NCBI GenBank assembly: GCA_030638735.1
Contig: DAOWEB010000162.1
Coordinates: 65,416-99,404 of the forward strand
Direction: 5' to 3'
DNA from: Spirochaetaceae bacterium
GTDB taxonomy: Bacteria; Spirochaetota; Spirochaetia; B11-G9
Length of the DNA stretch: 33,989 bases
The notes below the pieces were generated by a model, which was not told where the DNA came from, did not search any database, and was given only the letters and a program-made list of their open reading frames with translations. Below, one piece after another: positions 6,224-12,317 of the stretch. Position numbers and translations under genes: made by a program. Position 1 is the first letter of the stretch. Each line of letters starts with the position of its first letter.

Positions 6224-6523
6224 AATACATCGAATTAATTAATATTAGCCCTATTCAATATTTCTATATATATGTTATATACATACAGAAAAACCCAAGG
6301 GGGACGGCCCTACGGAGTAGAATCATGCCCGGGTTTTGTGAGGTTATCCCCGATCTCACCTATACTACCGGAATTTCGGATTCTTTTAATAAGGTTTTAT
6401 GGAGGGTATTGGTGTGTTGTGTGTGGAAAAAATCGTATGGGGGCATTGATTCTTTTTTGGATTGTTATGTGGGGGGGGTTGTGAAGGTGTATGGGGGTAC
6501 TTGGAAGGGGGGGTTAGTATAAA
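6224..6523. other. G-rich non-coding tract with possible G-quadruplex
   Basis: No gene is supported here. After an AT-rich start, the composition changes sharply to GC- and G-rich on the plus strand. Runs of 5, 8, 5 and 7 G lie at 6439-6443, 6471-6478, 6493-6497 and 6507-6513, enough for a G-quadruplex. Earlier parts carry CCCGGG and a GTGAG/CTCAC pair around 6340-6358. Short frames here have no protein-like composition. The tract differs from everything around it and may be foreign or structural. Confidence 0.5.
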
Positions 6524-6547
6524 GGCCCCTATAGTTGTACAGGGGCC
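6519..6547 (-). terminator. Terminator of the 52-aa gene
   Basis: GGCCCCT and AGGGGCC (6547-6541 and 6530-6524 on the minus strand) form a 7-bp GC-rich stem with a 10-base loop, followed by TTTATACT. It lies 26 bases after the stop of 6574-6732. Confidence 0.7.
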
Positions 6548-6573
6548 CTATGTTGGTAATGGTAGGTGTGTGT

Positions 6574-6732
6574 TTACTTATCCATAGATAGTTCTACCAT
6601 ACGTGTTGAGGTTGTAATCAGGTTTGCAATAGCATTTGCCTGGTCCGTGTTGATCTTTTTGTTTTTTACAGCTTCGATTGTTTCAATCGCAAGAGCTGTA
6701 AATGTTTCTGGTGTTACTTTTTCTGTTGACAT
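6574..6732 (-). CDS. Small phage protein (52 aa) of a common but uncharacterised type
   Basis: ATG 6732 opens 52 codons beginning MSTEKVTPETFTALAIETIE and including NTDQANAIANLITTSTRMVE. Small helical phage proteins with this ANAIANL-type stretch are common in Bacteroidetes and other phages, but their role is unknown. It is a single-gene unit with its own terminator. Confidence 0.75.
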   Translation of the reverse strand: MSTEKVTPETFTALAIETIEAVKNKKINTDQANAIANLITTSTRMVELSMDK

Positions 6733-6800
6733 AATTTTGATTTTTGGTGCCTGAAGGCGTTATTAATTTCCATAAAGGTACATTATTATAAATTAATCTA

Positions 6801-6867
6801 TAAATGAGAAAGGGACCCCCGTTTTTACCCGGAAGCCCCTAGTTGTGGACTTATATACACTCTATGG
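6801..6867. repeat. 67-bp perfect direct repeat, copy 1
   Basis: Sixty-seven bases from TAAATGAGAAAGGGACCCCC to ACACTCTATGG are identical to 8587-8653. It lies in non-coding DNA upstream of the plus-strand gene at 6979. A related word (CCCCTA, TA, GTTGT, AC) occurs in the terminator at 6524-6547. It might be a promoter for a phage RNA polymerase, a recombination site, or an origin element. Confidence 0.95.
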
Positions 6868-6902
6868 GTTTTTTGTACAGGTGGGGTTTTAAATAGAATT
6901 AT

Positions 6903-6910
6903 TATATTTG
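6903..6910 (+). promoter_or_regulatory. Bacteroidetes-type promoter (-7 box TATATTTG)
   Basis: TATATTTG matches TAnnTTTG about 70 bases before the gene at 6979. A TTTTG at 6871-6875 could be the -33 element, though the spacing is some seven bases too long. The 67-bp repeat ends just upstream. Confidence 0.5.
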
Positions 6911-6978
6911 TATTATAAATATATACATATATCCTAATGCACTGGGATTAAACAGTGCTTCATAAATACATATATACA

Positions 6979-7239
6979 ATGTTTGTACTAAGAAGAATTA
7001 CATCGAGACAAGTAACCACTAACACTGTTATTGGTGAAAGTTACACTCTGTTTGATGCAGAGAGAAATCCGGAAGATTATTCAAAGTTCCTGGAAGTTTT
7101 AAAAGTAGGTGAGGATGATGATGTCTATGGTTTTATTTCCCACAATGATGGGAATAAACTTATTCCTCTTTACAGGAAATCAGTGTACTTTATTATGATG
7201 TGTAATGGAAGGACGTTTGAGAATATTTCAAACAATTAA
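6979..7239 (+). CDS. Hypothetical protein (86 aa)
   Basis: The best start is ATG 6979 (MFVLRRITSRQVTTNTVIGE). An ATG 24 bases upstream adds eight residues of doubtful origin. The sequence looks like a small beta-rich fold (IGESYTLFDAERNPEDYSKF, then VYGFISHNDGNKLIPLY). I recall similar short proteins in Bacteroidetes phages but know no function. It stands alone between a promoter and a terminator and points against the flanking genes. Confidence 0.75.
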   Translation: MFVLRRITSRQVTTNTVIGESYTLFDAERNPEDYSKFLEVLKVGEDDDVYGFISHNDGNKLIPLYRKSVYFIMMCNGRTFENISNN

Positions 7240-7314
7240 TTATCTCTTTCGAAATTTATGCTAAAAGAAAAGGTATAAATATTAAAGATTAAGACCGCTC
7301 ATAATAGGAGTAGG

Positions 7315-7355
7315 AAAGCACTGGCGAATAATAGTACCCGGTGCTTTTTCGTTTT
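7315..7355 (+). terminator. Rho-independent terminator
   Basis: AAGCACTGG (7316-7324) pairs with CCGGTGCTT (7338-7346) with one U-G, followed by TTTCGTTTT. It ends the transcript of the 86-aa gene just before the convergent tRNA-Leu. On the other strand the T-run is poor. Confidence 0.85.
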
Positions 7356-7356
7356 G

Positions 7357-7430
7357 TACGCCTGAGTGGGATCGAACCACCACGTCTTGGATTTTAAGTC
7401 CAATGCCTTTACCAGTTTGGCCACAGGCGC
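7357..7430 (-). tRNA. tRNA-Leu (UAA) with short variable arm
   Basis: The acceptor arms GCGCCTG and CAGGCGT pair (one G-U). The anticodon stem is TTGGA/TCCAA with loop CTTAAAA, anticodon UAA. The T-arm is GGTGG TTCGATC CCACT and CCA is not encoded. The D-arm and anticodon arm resemble leucine tRNAs, but only five bases (GACGT) separate the anticodon and T stems where leucine tRNAs carry a long variable arm. The total is 74 bases. It may be degenerate or a phage-streamlined form. Confidence 0.85.
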
Positions 7431-7436
7431 ATTATC

Positions 7437-7898
7437 TTATTTTTTACTTGAATATGTTTTCGTTTGAGAATGACAATTAGGACATAATATTCTTAGATTA
7501 TTTAATCTATTATCATTATGATTCCCATTTATATGATCTAAATGCAGACTAAGACTATTACCATTCCATATCTCATTTTGATTGCATTTCTCACATTTTC
7601 TTTCTTTTAAATCAAAATCAAATAATTTTAATTTTATGAGATGTGATCCCCATTTAGGACCATCTATGATTAAAACATTTTTTACAAACTCTTCTCTATT
7701 ATATTTTTTCCAAGGAGTTTTGCCTTTGCAAGATCTTTTTCCGGTAAAGTGAGAAGTATTAATACCAAATTCTTTTATCTTTTTTGATATATGATGATGA
7801 CTTCCTCCAGCCTGTACTAATCCAAGTTTTCTTAAGACCTCATTAACAGTAGTACTACTTTTAACTATTTCTTCAAGTAATGCTTTTGTATATTTCAT
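7437..7898 (-). CDS. HNH endonuclease, free-standing homing type
   Basis: The 153-residue protein has a C-terminal HNH domain: CEKC (about 102-105), LHLDHINGNHNDNRLNNLR (about 118-136) with the catalytic His/Asn pattern, and CPNCHSQ closing the zinc site. The N-terminal half carries a helix-turn-helix-like stretch (TTVNEVLRKLGL) for DNA recognition. Such genes spread by nicking or cutting cognate sites. It sits inside a tRNA array, between tRNA-Leu and what looks like the 5' half of another tRNA gene, which suggests it invaded the array. Confidence 0.9.
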   Translation of the reverse strand: MKYTKALLEEIVKSSTTVNEVLRKLGLVQAGGSHHHISKKIKEFGINTSHFTGKRSCKGKTPWKKYNREEFVKNVLIIDGPKWGSHLIKLKLFDFDLKERKCEKCNQNEIWNGNSLSLHLDHINGNHNDNRLNNLRILCPNCHSQTKTYSSKK

Positions 7899-7929
7899 TG
7901 GTAATGTTTTATATGTAAATATAATACAA

Positions 7930-7953
7930 CTATACCAATTCGCCTATAGGGGC
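7930..7953 (-). pseudogene. Truncated tRNA gene, 5' half only
   Basis: Four bases after the 3' end of tRNA-Gln the minus strand reads GCCCCTATAGGCGAATTGG and then TATAG, the pattern of a tRNA acceptor strand plus D-arm. No anticodon arm, T-arm or complementary TAGGGGC follows. Instead the HNH gene starts 32 bases on. Spacing matches the other genes of the array. This supports disruption of a tRNA by the HNH element, but 24 bases could match by chance. Confidence 0.45.
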
Positions 7954-7957
7954 ATTA

Positions 7958-8031
7958 TTGCCTTGAGAGGATTTGAACCCCTGATCTTCTGAGCCAAATT
8001 CAGACGTGTTGACCAACTACACCACAAGGCA
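7958..8031 (-). tRNA. tRNA-Gln (UUG)
   Basis: The acceptor is TGCCTTG/CAAGGCA, D-stem GTGT/ACAC, anticodon stem TCTGA/TCAGA with loop ATTTGGC (anticodon UUG), and T-arm AGGGG TTCAAAT CCTCT. CCA is not encoded. All arms pair. Confidence 0.94.
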
Positions 8032-8038
8032 ATGTAAG

Positions 8039-8110
8039 GGTGTTAGATGGGACTTGAACCCACGACCTCCGGAACCACAATCCGATGCTCTACCACTGAG
8101 CTACTAACAC
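8039..8110 (-). tRNA. tRNA-His (GUG)
   Basis: The acceptor is GTGTTAG/CTAACAC, D-stem GCTC/GAGC, anticodon stem TCGGA/TCCGG with loop TTGTGGT (anticodon GUG), and T-arm GTGGG TTCAAGT CCCAT. The discriminator is C as in bacterial tRNA-His. The base at -1 is T, not the usual encoded G, so G-1 may be absent or added later. Confidence 0.93.
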
Positions 8111-8112
8111 AG

Positions 8113-8185
8113 TATGGATGGCCAGACTCGAACTGACGATCTCTTGGACCCAAACCAAGCGCGATACCAACTTCGCTACATCCAT
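8113..8185 (-). tRNA. tRNA-Pro (UGG)
   Basis: The acceptor ATGGATG/CATCCAT pairs perfectly. The anticodon stem is CTTGG/CCAAG with loop TTTGGGT (anticodon UGG), and the T-arm is GTCAG TTCGAGT CTGGC. It is two bases from tRNA-His, so both probably come from one precursor. Confidence 0.93.
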
Positions 8186-8189
8186 GTAT

Positions 8190-8219
8190 AAAAAAACCTC
8201 CCATTATAATAATGGAAGG
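8190..8219 (-). terminator. Rho-independent terminator inside the tRNA array
   Basis: CCTTCCATTA and TAATGGGAGG (minus strand) form 10 bp with one U-G and a 3-base loop, followed by seven T. It separates the initiator tRNA transcript from tRNA-Pro, whose own promoter is not evident. The downstream tRNAs may depend on readthrough. Confidence 0.85.
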
Positions 8220-8326
8220 CTTCAATAAAGTATCTTATAATACCACATACAGCTATCCACCACCAATGTCGATTGGGAGTAAAGGAAGTTGTAAGTGTTG
8301 TAATAGTATCATAATCATTTTTTTAT

Positions 8327-8375
8327 AGGGAGAGGCTTTTCTCTTCGTCAAGAGATGATCATATTACCTCTCCCT
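8327..8375. ncRNA. Nested stem-loop between initiator tRNA and terminator
   Basis: AGGGAGAGG (8327-8335) pairs with CCTCTCCCT (8367-8375), and inside it TCTCTT/AAGAGA forms a tetraloop hairpin (8340-8355). No T-run follows on either strand, so it is not a simple terminator. It would lie in the roughly 190-base trailer of the initiator tRNA transcript (minus strand), together with a small CCAAT/ATTGG hairpin near 8270. It may be a small RNA. The family is unknown. Confidence 0.5.
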
Positions 8376-8391
8376 TTCTCTATGGTTTATG

Positions 8392-8464
<73 letters not shown>

Positions 8465-8473
8465 ATGGTTTGA

Positions 8474-8481
8474 CAAATATA
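8474..8481 (-). promoter_or_regulatory. Promoter -7 box (TATATTTG) for initiator tRNA
   Basis: TATATTTG on the minus strand lies ten bases before the tRNA 5' end, matching the Bacteroidetes TAnnTTTG box. It overlaps the T-run of the terminator at 8482-8519. Confidence 0.65.
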
Positions 8482-8519
8482 ATAAAAAAAGAAGAGCGTA
8501 CACACCTTGTATGTCGCTC
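8482..8519 (-). terminator. Terminator of the 8.8-9.8 kb leftward operon
   Basis: On the minus strand GAGCG (8519-8515) pairs with CGCTC (8498-8494), with further partial pairing inside (ACATACA against TGTGT), followed by TTCTTTTTTT. It would stop transcription from the four small genes before the initiator tRNA promoter. Confidence 0.7.
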
Positions 8520-8785
8520 CTCTCCCATTTATTATTATTTATCACTCACAATGATAAAAGACACTGTAAAGATACAGATTATATTTTAAATGAGAAAGGG
8601 ACCCCCGTTTTTACCCGGAAGCCCCTAGTTGTGGACTTATATACACTCTATGGCTTTTTCATACCCCAGGGAGATCATTTAAGACCCCTGTTGCTCCTGG
8701 TGTGGCCCCGAACCACTCCATTGAATCTTACCTATCTATTATACCCGGATCCAGATACAATAATAGCTATATCCACACAATTACT
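8520..8785. other. Non-coding region holding repeat copy 2
   Basis: No gene is supported. A 92-codon plus frame spans most of this stretch, but it runs through the terminator and the 67-bp repeat and has no phage-like composition. After the repeat, the tract from 8662 is unusually C-rich (ACCCCAGG, GACCCCTG, GTGGCCCCG), resembling in character the 6.3-kb tract. Confidence 0.5.
8587..8653. repeat. 67-bp perfect direct repeat, copy 2
   Basis: Identical to 6801-6867, in the same orientation, 1786 bp apart. The two copies bracket the 86-aa gene, the HNH gene and the tRNA array. Recombination between them would delete or duplicate that segment. Confidence 0.95.
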
Positions 8786-9052
8786 TTAGTAGTGGTTTTT
8801 GACATACTCTTTCATTGCATCATGAAATAACTCCATTCCTTTTCTGTCTGTTAACATCATTATCTTTCTACCATATTGATCAGGCATTGTAGGAACTAAT
8901 CTTTGTAGGGCTATGTTTTTATAAAAGTATTCTTTACCGGTAATAAGATCTATATTGTCTTCAGCTATCATTGACTGCCTGATCACTTCCCCTGGTACCG
9001 CTATAGCCACAAGGGATAGGGTTATGTTTCTTAAGAATGATCTACGTTCCAT
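8786..9052 (-). CDS. Small protein with twin-arginine-like signal (88 aa)
   Basis: The N-terminus MERRSFLRNITLSLVAIAVPG matches the twin-arginine pattern (RRxFL followed by a mild hydrophobic stretch). About 60 soluble residues follow with no recognised domain (for example PTMPDQYGRKIMMLTD). A folded protein exported by the host Tat system would be unusual for a phage. Alternatively the segment is a simple membrane anchor. It overlaps the upstream gene by 11 bases and is last in a four-gene operon. Confidence 0.72.
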   Translation of the reverse strand: MERRSFLRNITLSLVAIAVPGEVIRQSMIAEDNIDLITGKEYFYKNIALQRLVPTMPDQYGRKIMMLTDRKGMELFHDAMKEYVKNHY

Positions 9053-9230
9053 TCTTTTTCTTCATTAATTCCATGAATTCTTTATAATTATCCGGATGCA
9101 GCAGAATCTTCGCATTACCCTTATCAAGTAAAGGGTCTTTAAAGAAGTGTATGTTTAAGTTATTAGGATTAGGATTTTCCTTGTTAAGGATCTCTATAAG
9201 ATCACGAATTGCTCCAATAAAATCACTCAT
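9042..9230 (-). CDS. Hypothetical protein (62 aa)
   Basis: A 62-residue protein (MSDFIGAIRDLIEILNKENP) with a helical start and lysine-rich end. It overlaps the Tat-like gene and lies six bases after 9237-9584. No domain is recognised. Confidence 0.65.
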   Translation of the reverse strand: MSDFIGAIRDLIEILNKENPNPNNLNIHFFKDPLLDKGNAKILLHPDNYKEFMELMKKKNGT

Positions 9231-9236
9231 GCGTTA

Positions 9237-9584
9237 TTACTTTATTCTGTTATCAATAAGAACCTTATCGACTTTTTTTATAAATTCATCCGCTTCTGGA
9301 AATGATTTATGTACAAGAGCTATGATATCTGATAATGCACCTACATAGTTATACAGTTTATCATCTATCTTTTTATTACTGTAGCATACATCTCCCTGCA
9401 GATAACTGATCGCATTCCAGAGGTTTACAAGCTCTATTGTTCCTAGGGGATGAATATTCCCTTTACCAAGCTTATAACCCTCTAAAAAGATCGCTAAACG
9501 AACCAGACCATTAGTATCAATAGGAACTTTCTCTTGCATTGCCTGACCACAATCAAGTGGTGTTACTTTTTCTTTGTCACACAT
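9237..9584 (-). CDS. Hypothetical protein (115 aa)
   Basis: The 115 residues start MCDKEKVTPLDCGQAMQEKV and look helical throughout, with hydrophobic heptads in LVNLWNAISYL and NYVGALSDIIALVHKSF. It is one base from the 67-aa gene upstream. No family is recognised. Confidence 0.7.
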   Translation of the reverse strand: MCDKEKVTPLDCGQAMQEKVPIDTNGLVRLAIFLEGYKLGKGNIHPLGTIELVNLWNAISYLQGDVCYSNKKIDDKLYNYVGALSDIIALVHKSFPEADEFIKKVDKVLIDNRIK

Positions 9585-9585
9585 G

Positions 9586-9789
9586 TTATTTGTCTTTATG
9601 ATTATTAATTACGAGTTGAAGTTTGTCCCATAGATCACCAGTTGATCCTTCTCTATGCTTATTCATTGTAGTCCCAATATCCATAAGGAATAAAGAAGCA
9701 TTTTCTAATTTATCTGCTTTTGATTTGATAATCTGAAAATCATCATAAGGAATCGTTACTGTTGCGTTTTCTGTTGTATAGTCTGCCAT
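9586..9789 (-). CDS. Hypothetical protein (67 aa), first gene of leftward operon
   Basis: The 67 residues begin MADYTTENATVTIPYDDFQI, where VTIPYDDFQ resembles a strand followed by a helical region (IIKSKADKLENASLFLM). It lies next to the divergent promoter region and is the first gene read leftward from it. Confidence 0.7.
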   Translation of the reverse strand: MADYTTENATVTIPYDDFQIIKSKADKLENASLFLMDIGTTMNKHREGSTGDLWDKLQLVINNHKDK

Positions 9790-9810
9790 AATATTACGTT
9801 TTTATTTATA

Positions 9811-9818
9811 CAAATATA
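9811..9818 (-). promoter_or_regulatory. Leftward promoter -7 box (TATATTTG)
   Basis: TATATTTG on the minus strand lies 22 bases before the start codon at 9789. The first 19-bp repeat starts eight bases upstream of it, where a -33 element would be expected. Confidence 0.6.
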
Positions 9819-9826
9819 CTACTAAT

Positions 9827-9875
9827 TTGTAAACTGCCATACCGTGTGTTAACAACTTGTAAACTGCCGTATCGT
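9827..9875. promoter_or_regulatory. Two 19-bp direct repeats between divergent promoters (operator)
   Basis: TTGTAAACTGCCATACCGT (9827-9845) and TTGTAAACTGCCGTATCGT (9857-9875) differ at two positions and are exactly 30 bp apart, about three helical turns. Each lies eight or nine bases from the -7 box on its side, so a bound protein would cover both -33 regions. A diverged copy is at 5511-5537. Confidence 0.72.
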
Positions 9876-9884
9876 AATTTTACA

Positions 9885-9892
9885 TATATTTG
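9885..9892 (+). promoter_or_regulatory. Rightward promoter -7 box (TATATTTG)
   Basis: TATATTTG lies 24 bases before the start at 9916 and probably drives the long rightward operon. No good TTTG is found at the usual -33 distance. The second 19-bp repeat lies there, suggesting activator dependence. Confidence 0.6.
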
Positions 9893-9915
9893 TTCCAAGA
9901 CAAAGGAGAGAAATT

Positions 9916-10143
9916 ATGATTGAGCTATCAGATAATAATCATATTATGAGTAATGCAGCTGACATATACGTTAAGATACAGCATTCTGCAATGGAAAGTA
10001 TGCTGGAAAAGATCGTTACACGTATCGAAAGGGACAAGATATGTCCTGTGTGCAATACAGAATGTGATATGGATCTGGATGGAAACACCTTGATTATATA
10101 CACATGTCCTTATTGCTACACAGTACGTAAAGATCTTGTTTAA
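9916..10143 (+). CDS. Zinc-ribbon protein (75 aa), first gene of rightward operon
   Basis: CPVC (about residues 44-47) and CPYC (about 66-69) form a zinc ribbon, with a predicted helix before it (AMESMLEKIVTRIERDK). Small zinc ribbons of this kind often bind nucleic acids or RNA polymerase. Unlike its neighbours, the gene has a strong Shine-Dalgarno sequence (AAGGAGA, seven bases before ATG). It is the first gene after the divergent operator and could be a regulator. Its last A is shared with the next ATG. Confidence 0.8.
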   Translation: MIELSDNNHIMSNAADIYVKIQHSAMESMLEKIVTRIERDKICPVCNTECDMDLDGNTLIIYTCPYCYTVRKDLV

Positions 10144-10436
10144 TGGCAGAAACAGTAAAAACTTCGAAATCAGATACCGCATATCTAGATACAGTAGTAT
10201 TGGAATTTCCATCAGTACGTTATTATAACCAGTGGTGGTCACAGGATATCTTAAATAAAGTTTCTACAAATACGTACACAAAAATCTTTAAAGAGCAAGA
10301 CCTTCTTTTAGAAATAAGGAAGGTCTTACTTTGTGGTAGCAAGCCGAGACTTATGACATTTTCCGAGTTCTGGATGTTTCAGAATATGCCGGAGTTTAAG
10401 GAACTAAGAAAAAAACTTAATCCAAAAGCATTTTGA
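10143..10436 (+). CDS. Hypothetical protein (97 aa)
   Basis: The ATG overlaps the TAA of the zinc-ribbon gene by one base. The 97-residue protein has aromatic-rich segments (RYYNQWWSQDILNKV, FSEFWMFQNMPEF) and a basic end. No domain is recognised. Coupled translation with both neighbours is likely. Confidence 0.72.
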   Translation: MAETVKTSKSDTAYLDTVVLEFPSVRYYNQWWSQDILNKVSTNTYTKIFKEQDLLLEIRKVLLCGSKPRLMTFSEFWMFQNMPEFKELRKKLNPKAF

Positions 10437-10768
10437 TTATGACATATGACGAATCAGATCAAGTATCCTTTATAGATATCTTAATTCATGCCGGTGTAAT
10501 AGATAAGACCTCAGAAGAAGTACTCCAATCCTATAGTTTTGGATTTATTAATCTTGGCTTCCGGGAATTATATGAAATAGATATAAGAGATGTTCCCGAA
10601 GGATGGGATATAGAGAAAGTTAGACAGAGGATGGACGAGATGGGAGTCTTTCAAAACAATACTATTGCAGAATCTCATAAGAAAACTGACAAACAATTTC
10701 AGGAAATCCTTGAGAAAGTAAAGAAAGACGGTAAGCCGTCCACATCAATAAAACCTTCAATCGATTAA
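10433..10768 (+). CDS. Hypothetical acidic protein (111 aa)
   Basis: The start overlaps the upstream stop by four bases. A second ATG two codons in (10439) is equally possible. The protein is acidic in its first 65 residues, then a charged helix (KKTDKQFQEILEKVKKDGK) and a Ser/Pro tail. No family is recognised. Confidence 0.72.
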   Translation: MIMTYDESDQVSFIDILIHAGVIDKTSEEVLQSYSFGFINLGFRELYEIDIRDVPEGWDIEKVRQRMDEMGVFQNNTIAESHKKTDKQFQEILEKVKKDGKPSTSIKPSID

Positions 10769-10770
10769 TT

Positions 10771-11028
10771 ATGGTAAAGAAAAAATCCTTGGATACAATA
10801 TTAGAGTTGATAGATAAGAAGCGCAATGAATTCGTATTAACACATAAGGCTAATCCTACACATGTGTTGCTACCGGTAAGATCAGATATAGATCTGAATA
10901 AGGAAATTAAGTTTTCAGGGCTTCCTTTATATTGGGATCAGGAGACTAATACACAATGGCATATTTATCAAGATATGAAATTGATTTTTACAAGGAATGT
11001 AGACGAGATTACAATATTAACAGATTAA
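10771..11028 (+). CDS. Hypothetical protein (85 aa)
   Basis: Starts MVKKKSLDTILELIDKKRNE two bases after the previous stop, in the AATTATG context typical of this operon. A helical start is followed by beta-rich sequence (THVLLPVRSDIDL, WHIYQDMKLIFTRNVDEI). No domain is recognised. Confidence 0.72.
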   Translation: MVKKKSLDTILELIDKKRNEFVLTHKANPTHVLLPVRSDIDLNKEIKFSGLPLYWDQETNTQWHIYQDMKLIFTRNVDEITILTD

Positions 11029-11030
11029 TT

Positions 11031-11321
11031 ATGGCGGGATTCAATGAGTTTAAAGGGAGTATGTCCGACTTTGCTAAAGAGTATAAAGATCAGTACTGGA
11101 AGGACCAAAAAGCAATTAAAGAATTAATCGTTGGATTTATTGGAATATTCCCTCCGGAAGTAAACTCGGAGATTGCAACTAGTTTTGCTATCTATATGGC
11201 CGAGATGCAAGTGAATGATGAATTAATTAAAGTAGCTGTAAGAGAGTTTATGAATGTTGTTGATGATGATCAATGTAAAGAACTGGAAGAGTATACCTGG
11301 GATATTATGAAAAATAAATAA
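11031..11321 (+). CDS. Hypothetical helical protein (96 aa)
   Basis: I choose ATG 11031 (MAGFNEFKGSMSDFAKEYKD) over an upstream in-frame ATG at 10956 because it follows the previous stop by two bases and has the AATTATG context. The protein is helical and acidic (SEIATSFAIYMAEMQVNDEL). Function is unknown. Confidence 0.7.
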   Translation: MAGFNEFKGSMSDFAKEYKDQYWKDQKAIKELIVGFIGIFPPEVNSEIATSFAIYMAEMQVNDELIKVAVREFMNVVDDDQCKELEEYTWDIMKNK

Positions 11322-11332
11322 AAATTAAAATT

Positions 11333-11458
11333 ATGAATGATATACAAAGATCAATAGCACAAGGTATATGGTCAGCTAAACATTGGAATCCAAAAAAAGT
11401 GAGAGCTAGATTAAATAAGATGATAGAAGTAGAAAAAGAAAAAAGACGTAACAAATGA
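11333..11458 (+). CDS. Very small basic protein (41 aa)
   Basis: Forty-one codons (MNDIQRSIAQGIWSAKHWNP) end in a lysine/arginine-rich tail (EVEKEKRRNK). The TGA overlaps the next ATG (ATGA), and the start has the AAATTATG context, which together support a real gene. Nucleic-acid binding is possible from charge alone. Confidence 0.62.
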   Translation: MNDIQRSIAQGIWSAKHWNPKKVRARLNKMIEVEKEKRRNK

Positions 11459-11664
11459 AAAGGTCAGATCCATTTACTGATGGTACCAGACAAAGGTACT
11501 TTAGAGAACTTGAATACAGAACACAGATGGCTATTACTTGTGGTCAAATGGTTCAGTATTATCTATCTCGAGGAGAACTATCTATGAGTGAATATGTAGC
11601 ATATATGAAAGAAGATAACGGTGCTTGTCTTCCTCTTGGAATGAAACAAATATTAGAAAAATAA
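11455..11664 (+). CDS. Hypothetical protein (69 aa)
   Basis: The start overlaps the previous stop by four bases. The protein (MKRSDPFTDGTRQRYFRELE) is helical with an aromatic patch (QMVQYYLSRGELSMSEYVAY) and ends KQILEK. No family is recognised. Confidence 0.68.
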   Translation: MKRSDPFTDGTRQRYFRELEYRTQMAITCGQMVQYYLSRGELSMSEYVAYMKEDNGACLPLGMKQILEK

Positions 11665-11670
11665 TTAATC

Positions 11671-11835
11671 ATGGCTAAAAAACTACACTACTGGATCCAT
11701 GAGGATGAAGCAAGATTGATGCATAAATTTGATCTTGAATATGGTAGTACCCTTGGTGATTTTGAATCCTGGTTACAGAGATATAAAAAGTTTTGGGAAG
11801 ACCAGGGAAGAGAATTTATACTTATAAAAGATTAA
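11671..11835 (+). CDS. Small protein (54 aa), unknown
   Basis: ATG 11671 opens 54 codons (MAKKLHYWIHEDEARLMHKF), six bases after the previous stop and two before the next start. Many aromatic and charged residues (SWLQRYKKFWEDQGREF) suggest a helix. Tight spacing supports it. Confidence 0.65.
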   Translation: MAKKLHYWIHEDEARLMHKFDLEYGSTLGDFESWLQRYKKFWEDQGREFILIKD

Positions 11836-11837
11836 TT

Positions 11838-12179
11838 ATGAATAAAGAAGCAATACTCCTGTTCTTAAAAGAATTACGGGATAGTTCAGACAGAATTTAC
11901 CAAACATTTACTGAAGGATCATGTGTGCGATTATTCAAGATGTTACATATAATAAATCCAGAAGCGGAATTATACTGGTCGGATGGGGATAATCATTCTA
12001 TCACTAAGATAAAGGATGTGTATTACGATATTGGTGGTGAAGTGGTAGAGATCTATGTCAAGCAACGTGAATATCATCTTGTTCCAAAAAAGAATTGGTC
12101 AGGATATTTCCTAATGAAATACTCAGAGCTCGAGGATATTAAAAACAAAGTAGTAGTTGAAAAATATTTTAAACCTTAA
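11838..12179 (+). CDS. Hypothetical protein (113 aa)
   Basis: The start at 11838 (MNKEAILLFLKELRDSSDRI) is preferred to an in-frame ATG at 11793, which lies inside the previous gene. Helix first, then a beta-rich body (AELYWSDGDNHSITKIKDVY, VEIYVKQREYHLVPKK) and a helical end. It resembles small phage proteins of unknown role. Two bases separate it from the next gene. Confidence 0.7.
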   Translation: MNKEAILLFLKELRDSSDRIYQTFTEGSCVRLFKMLHIINPEAELYWSDGDNHSITKIKDVYYDIGGEVVEIYVKQREYHLVPKKNWSGYFLMKYSELEDIKNKVVVEKYFKP

Positions 12180-12181
12180 TT

Positions 12182-12292
12182 ATGGCAAGCAATGACGTAT
12201 TAGTAAAAGTAAGGTATGTACCTATTTATAGTACAACCGGATTAGAGAAACCTTGTGGTATAGTAAGAGTAAAAACATATCAAAGAAATTAA
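12182..12292 (+). CDS. Very small protein (36 aa)
   Basis: Thirty-six codons (MASNDVLVKVRYVPIYSTTG) with a beta-like start. The AATTATG context and a two-base gap from the preceding stop support it. Nothing more can be said of its role. Confidence 0.5.
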   Translation: MASNDVLVKVRYVPIYSTTGLEKPCGIVRVKTYQRN

Positions 12293-12317
12293 GATAAATA
12301 TATAAAAATATGAAATT

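Noticed and set aside
6272-6522. Overlapping 65- and 70-codon plus frames in the G-rich tract
   Set aside because: They are rich in Gly, Val, Trp and Cys because of G-runs, two frames are open at once, and there is no start context.
6566-6754. 62-codon hydrophobic plus frame
   Set aside because: It is the antisense of the better minus-strand 52-aa gene with a phage-like sequence and terminator.
8043-8225. 60-codon minus frame across tRNA genes
   Set aside because: It translates tRNA-His, tRNA-Pro and the terminator.
8511-8789. 92-codon plus frame including the 67-bp repeat
   Set aside because: It crosses a terminator and the repeat, has a Leu/Pro-rich unlikely composition, and ends in the convergent gene.
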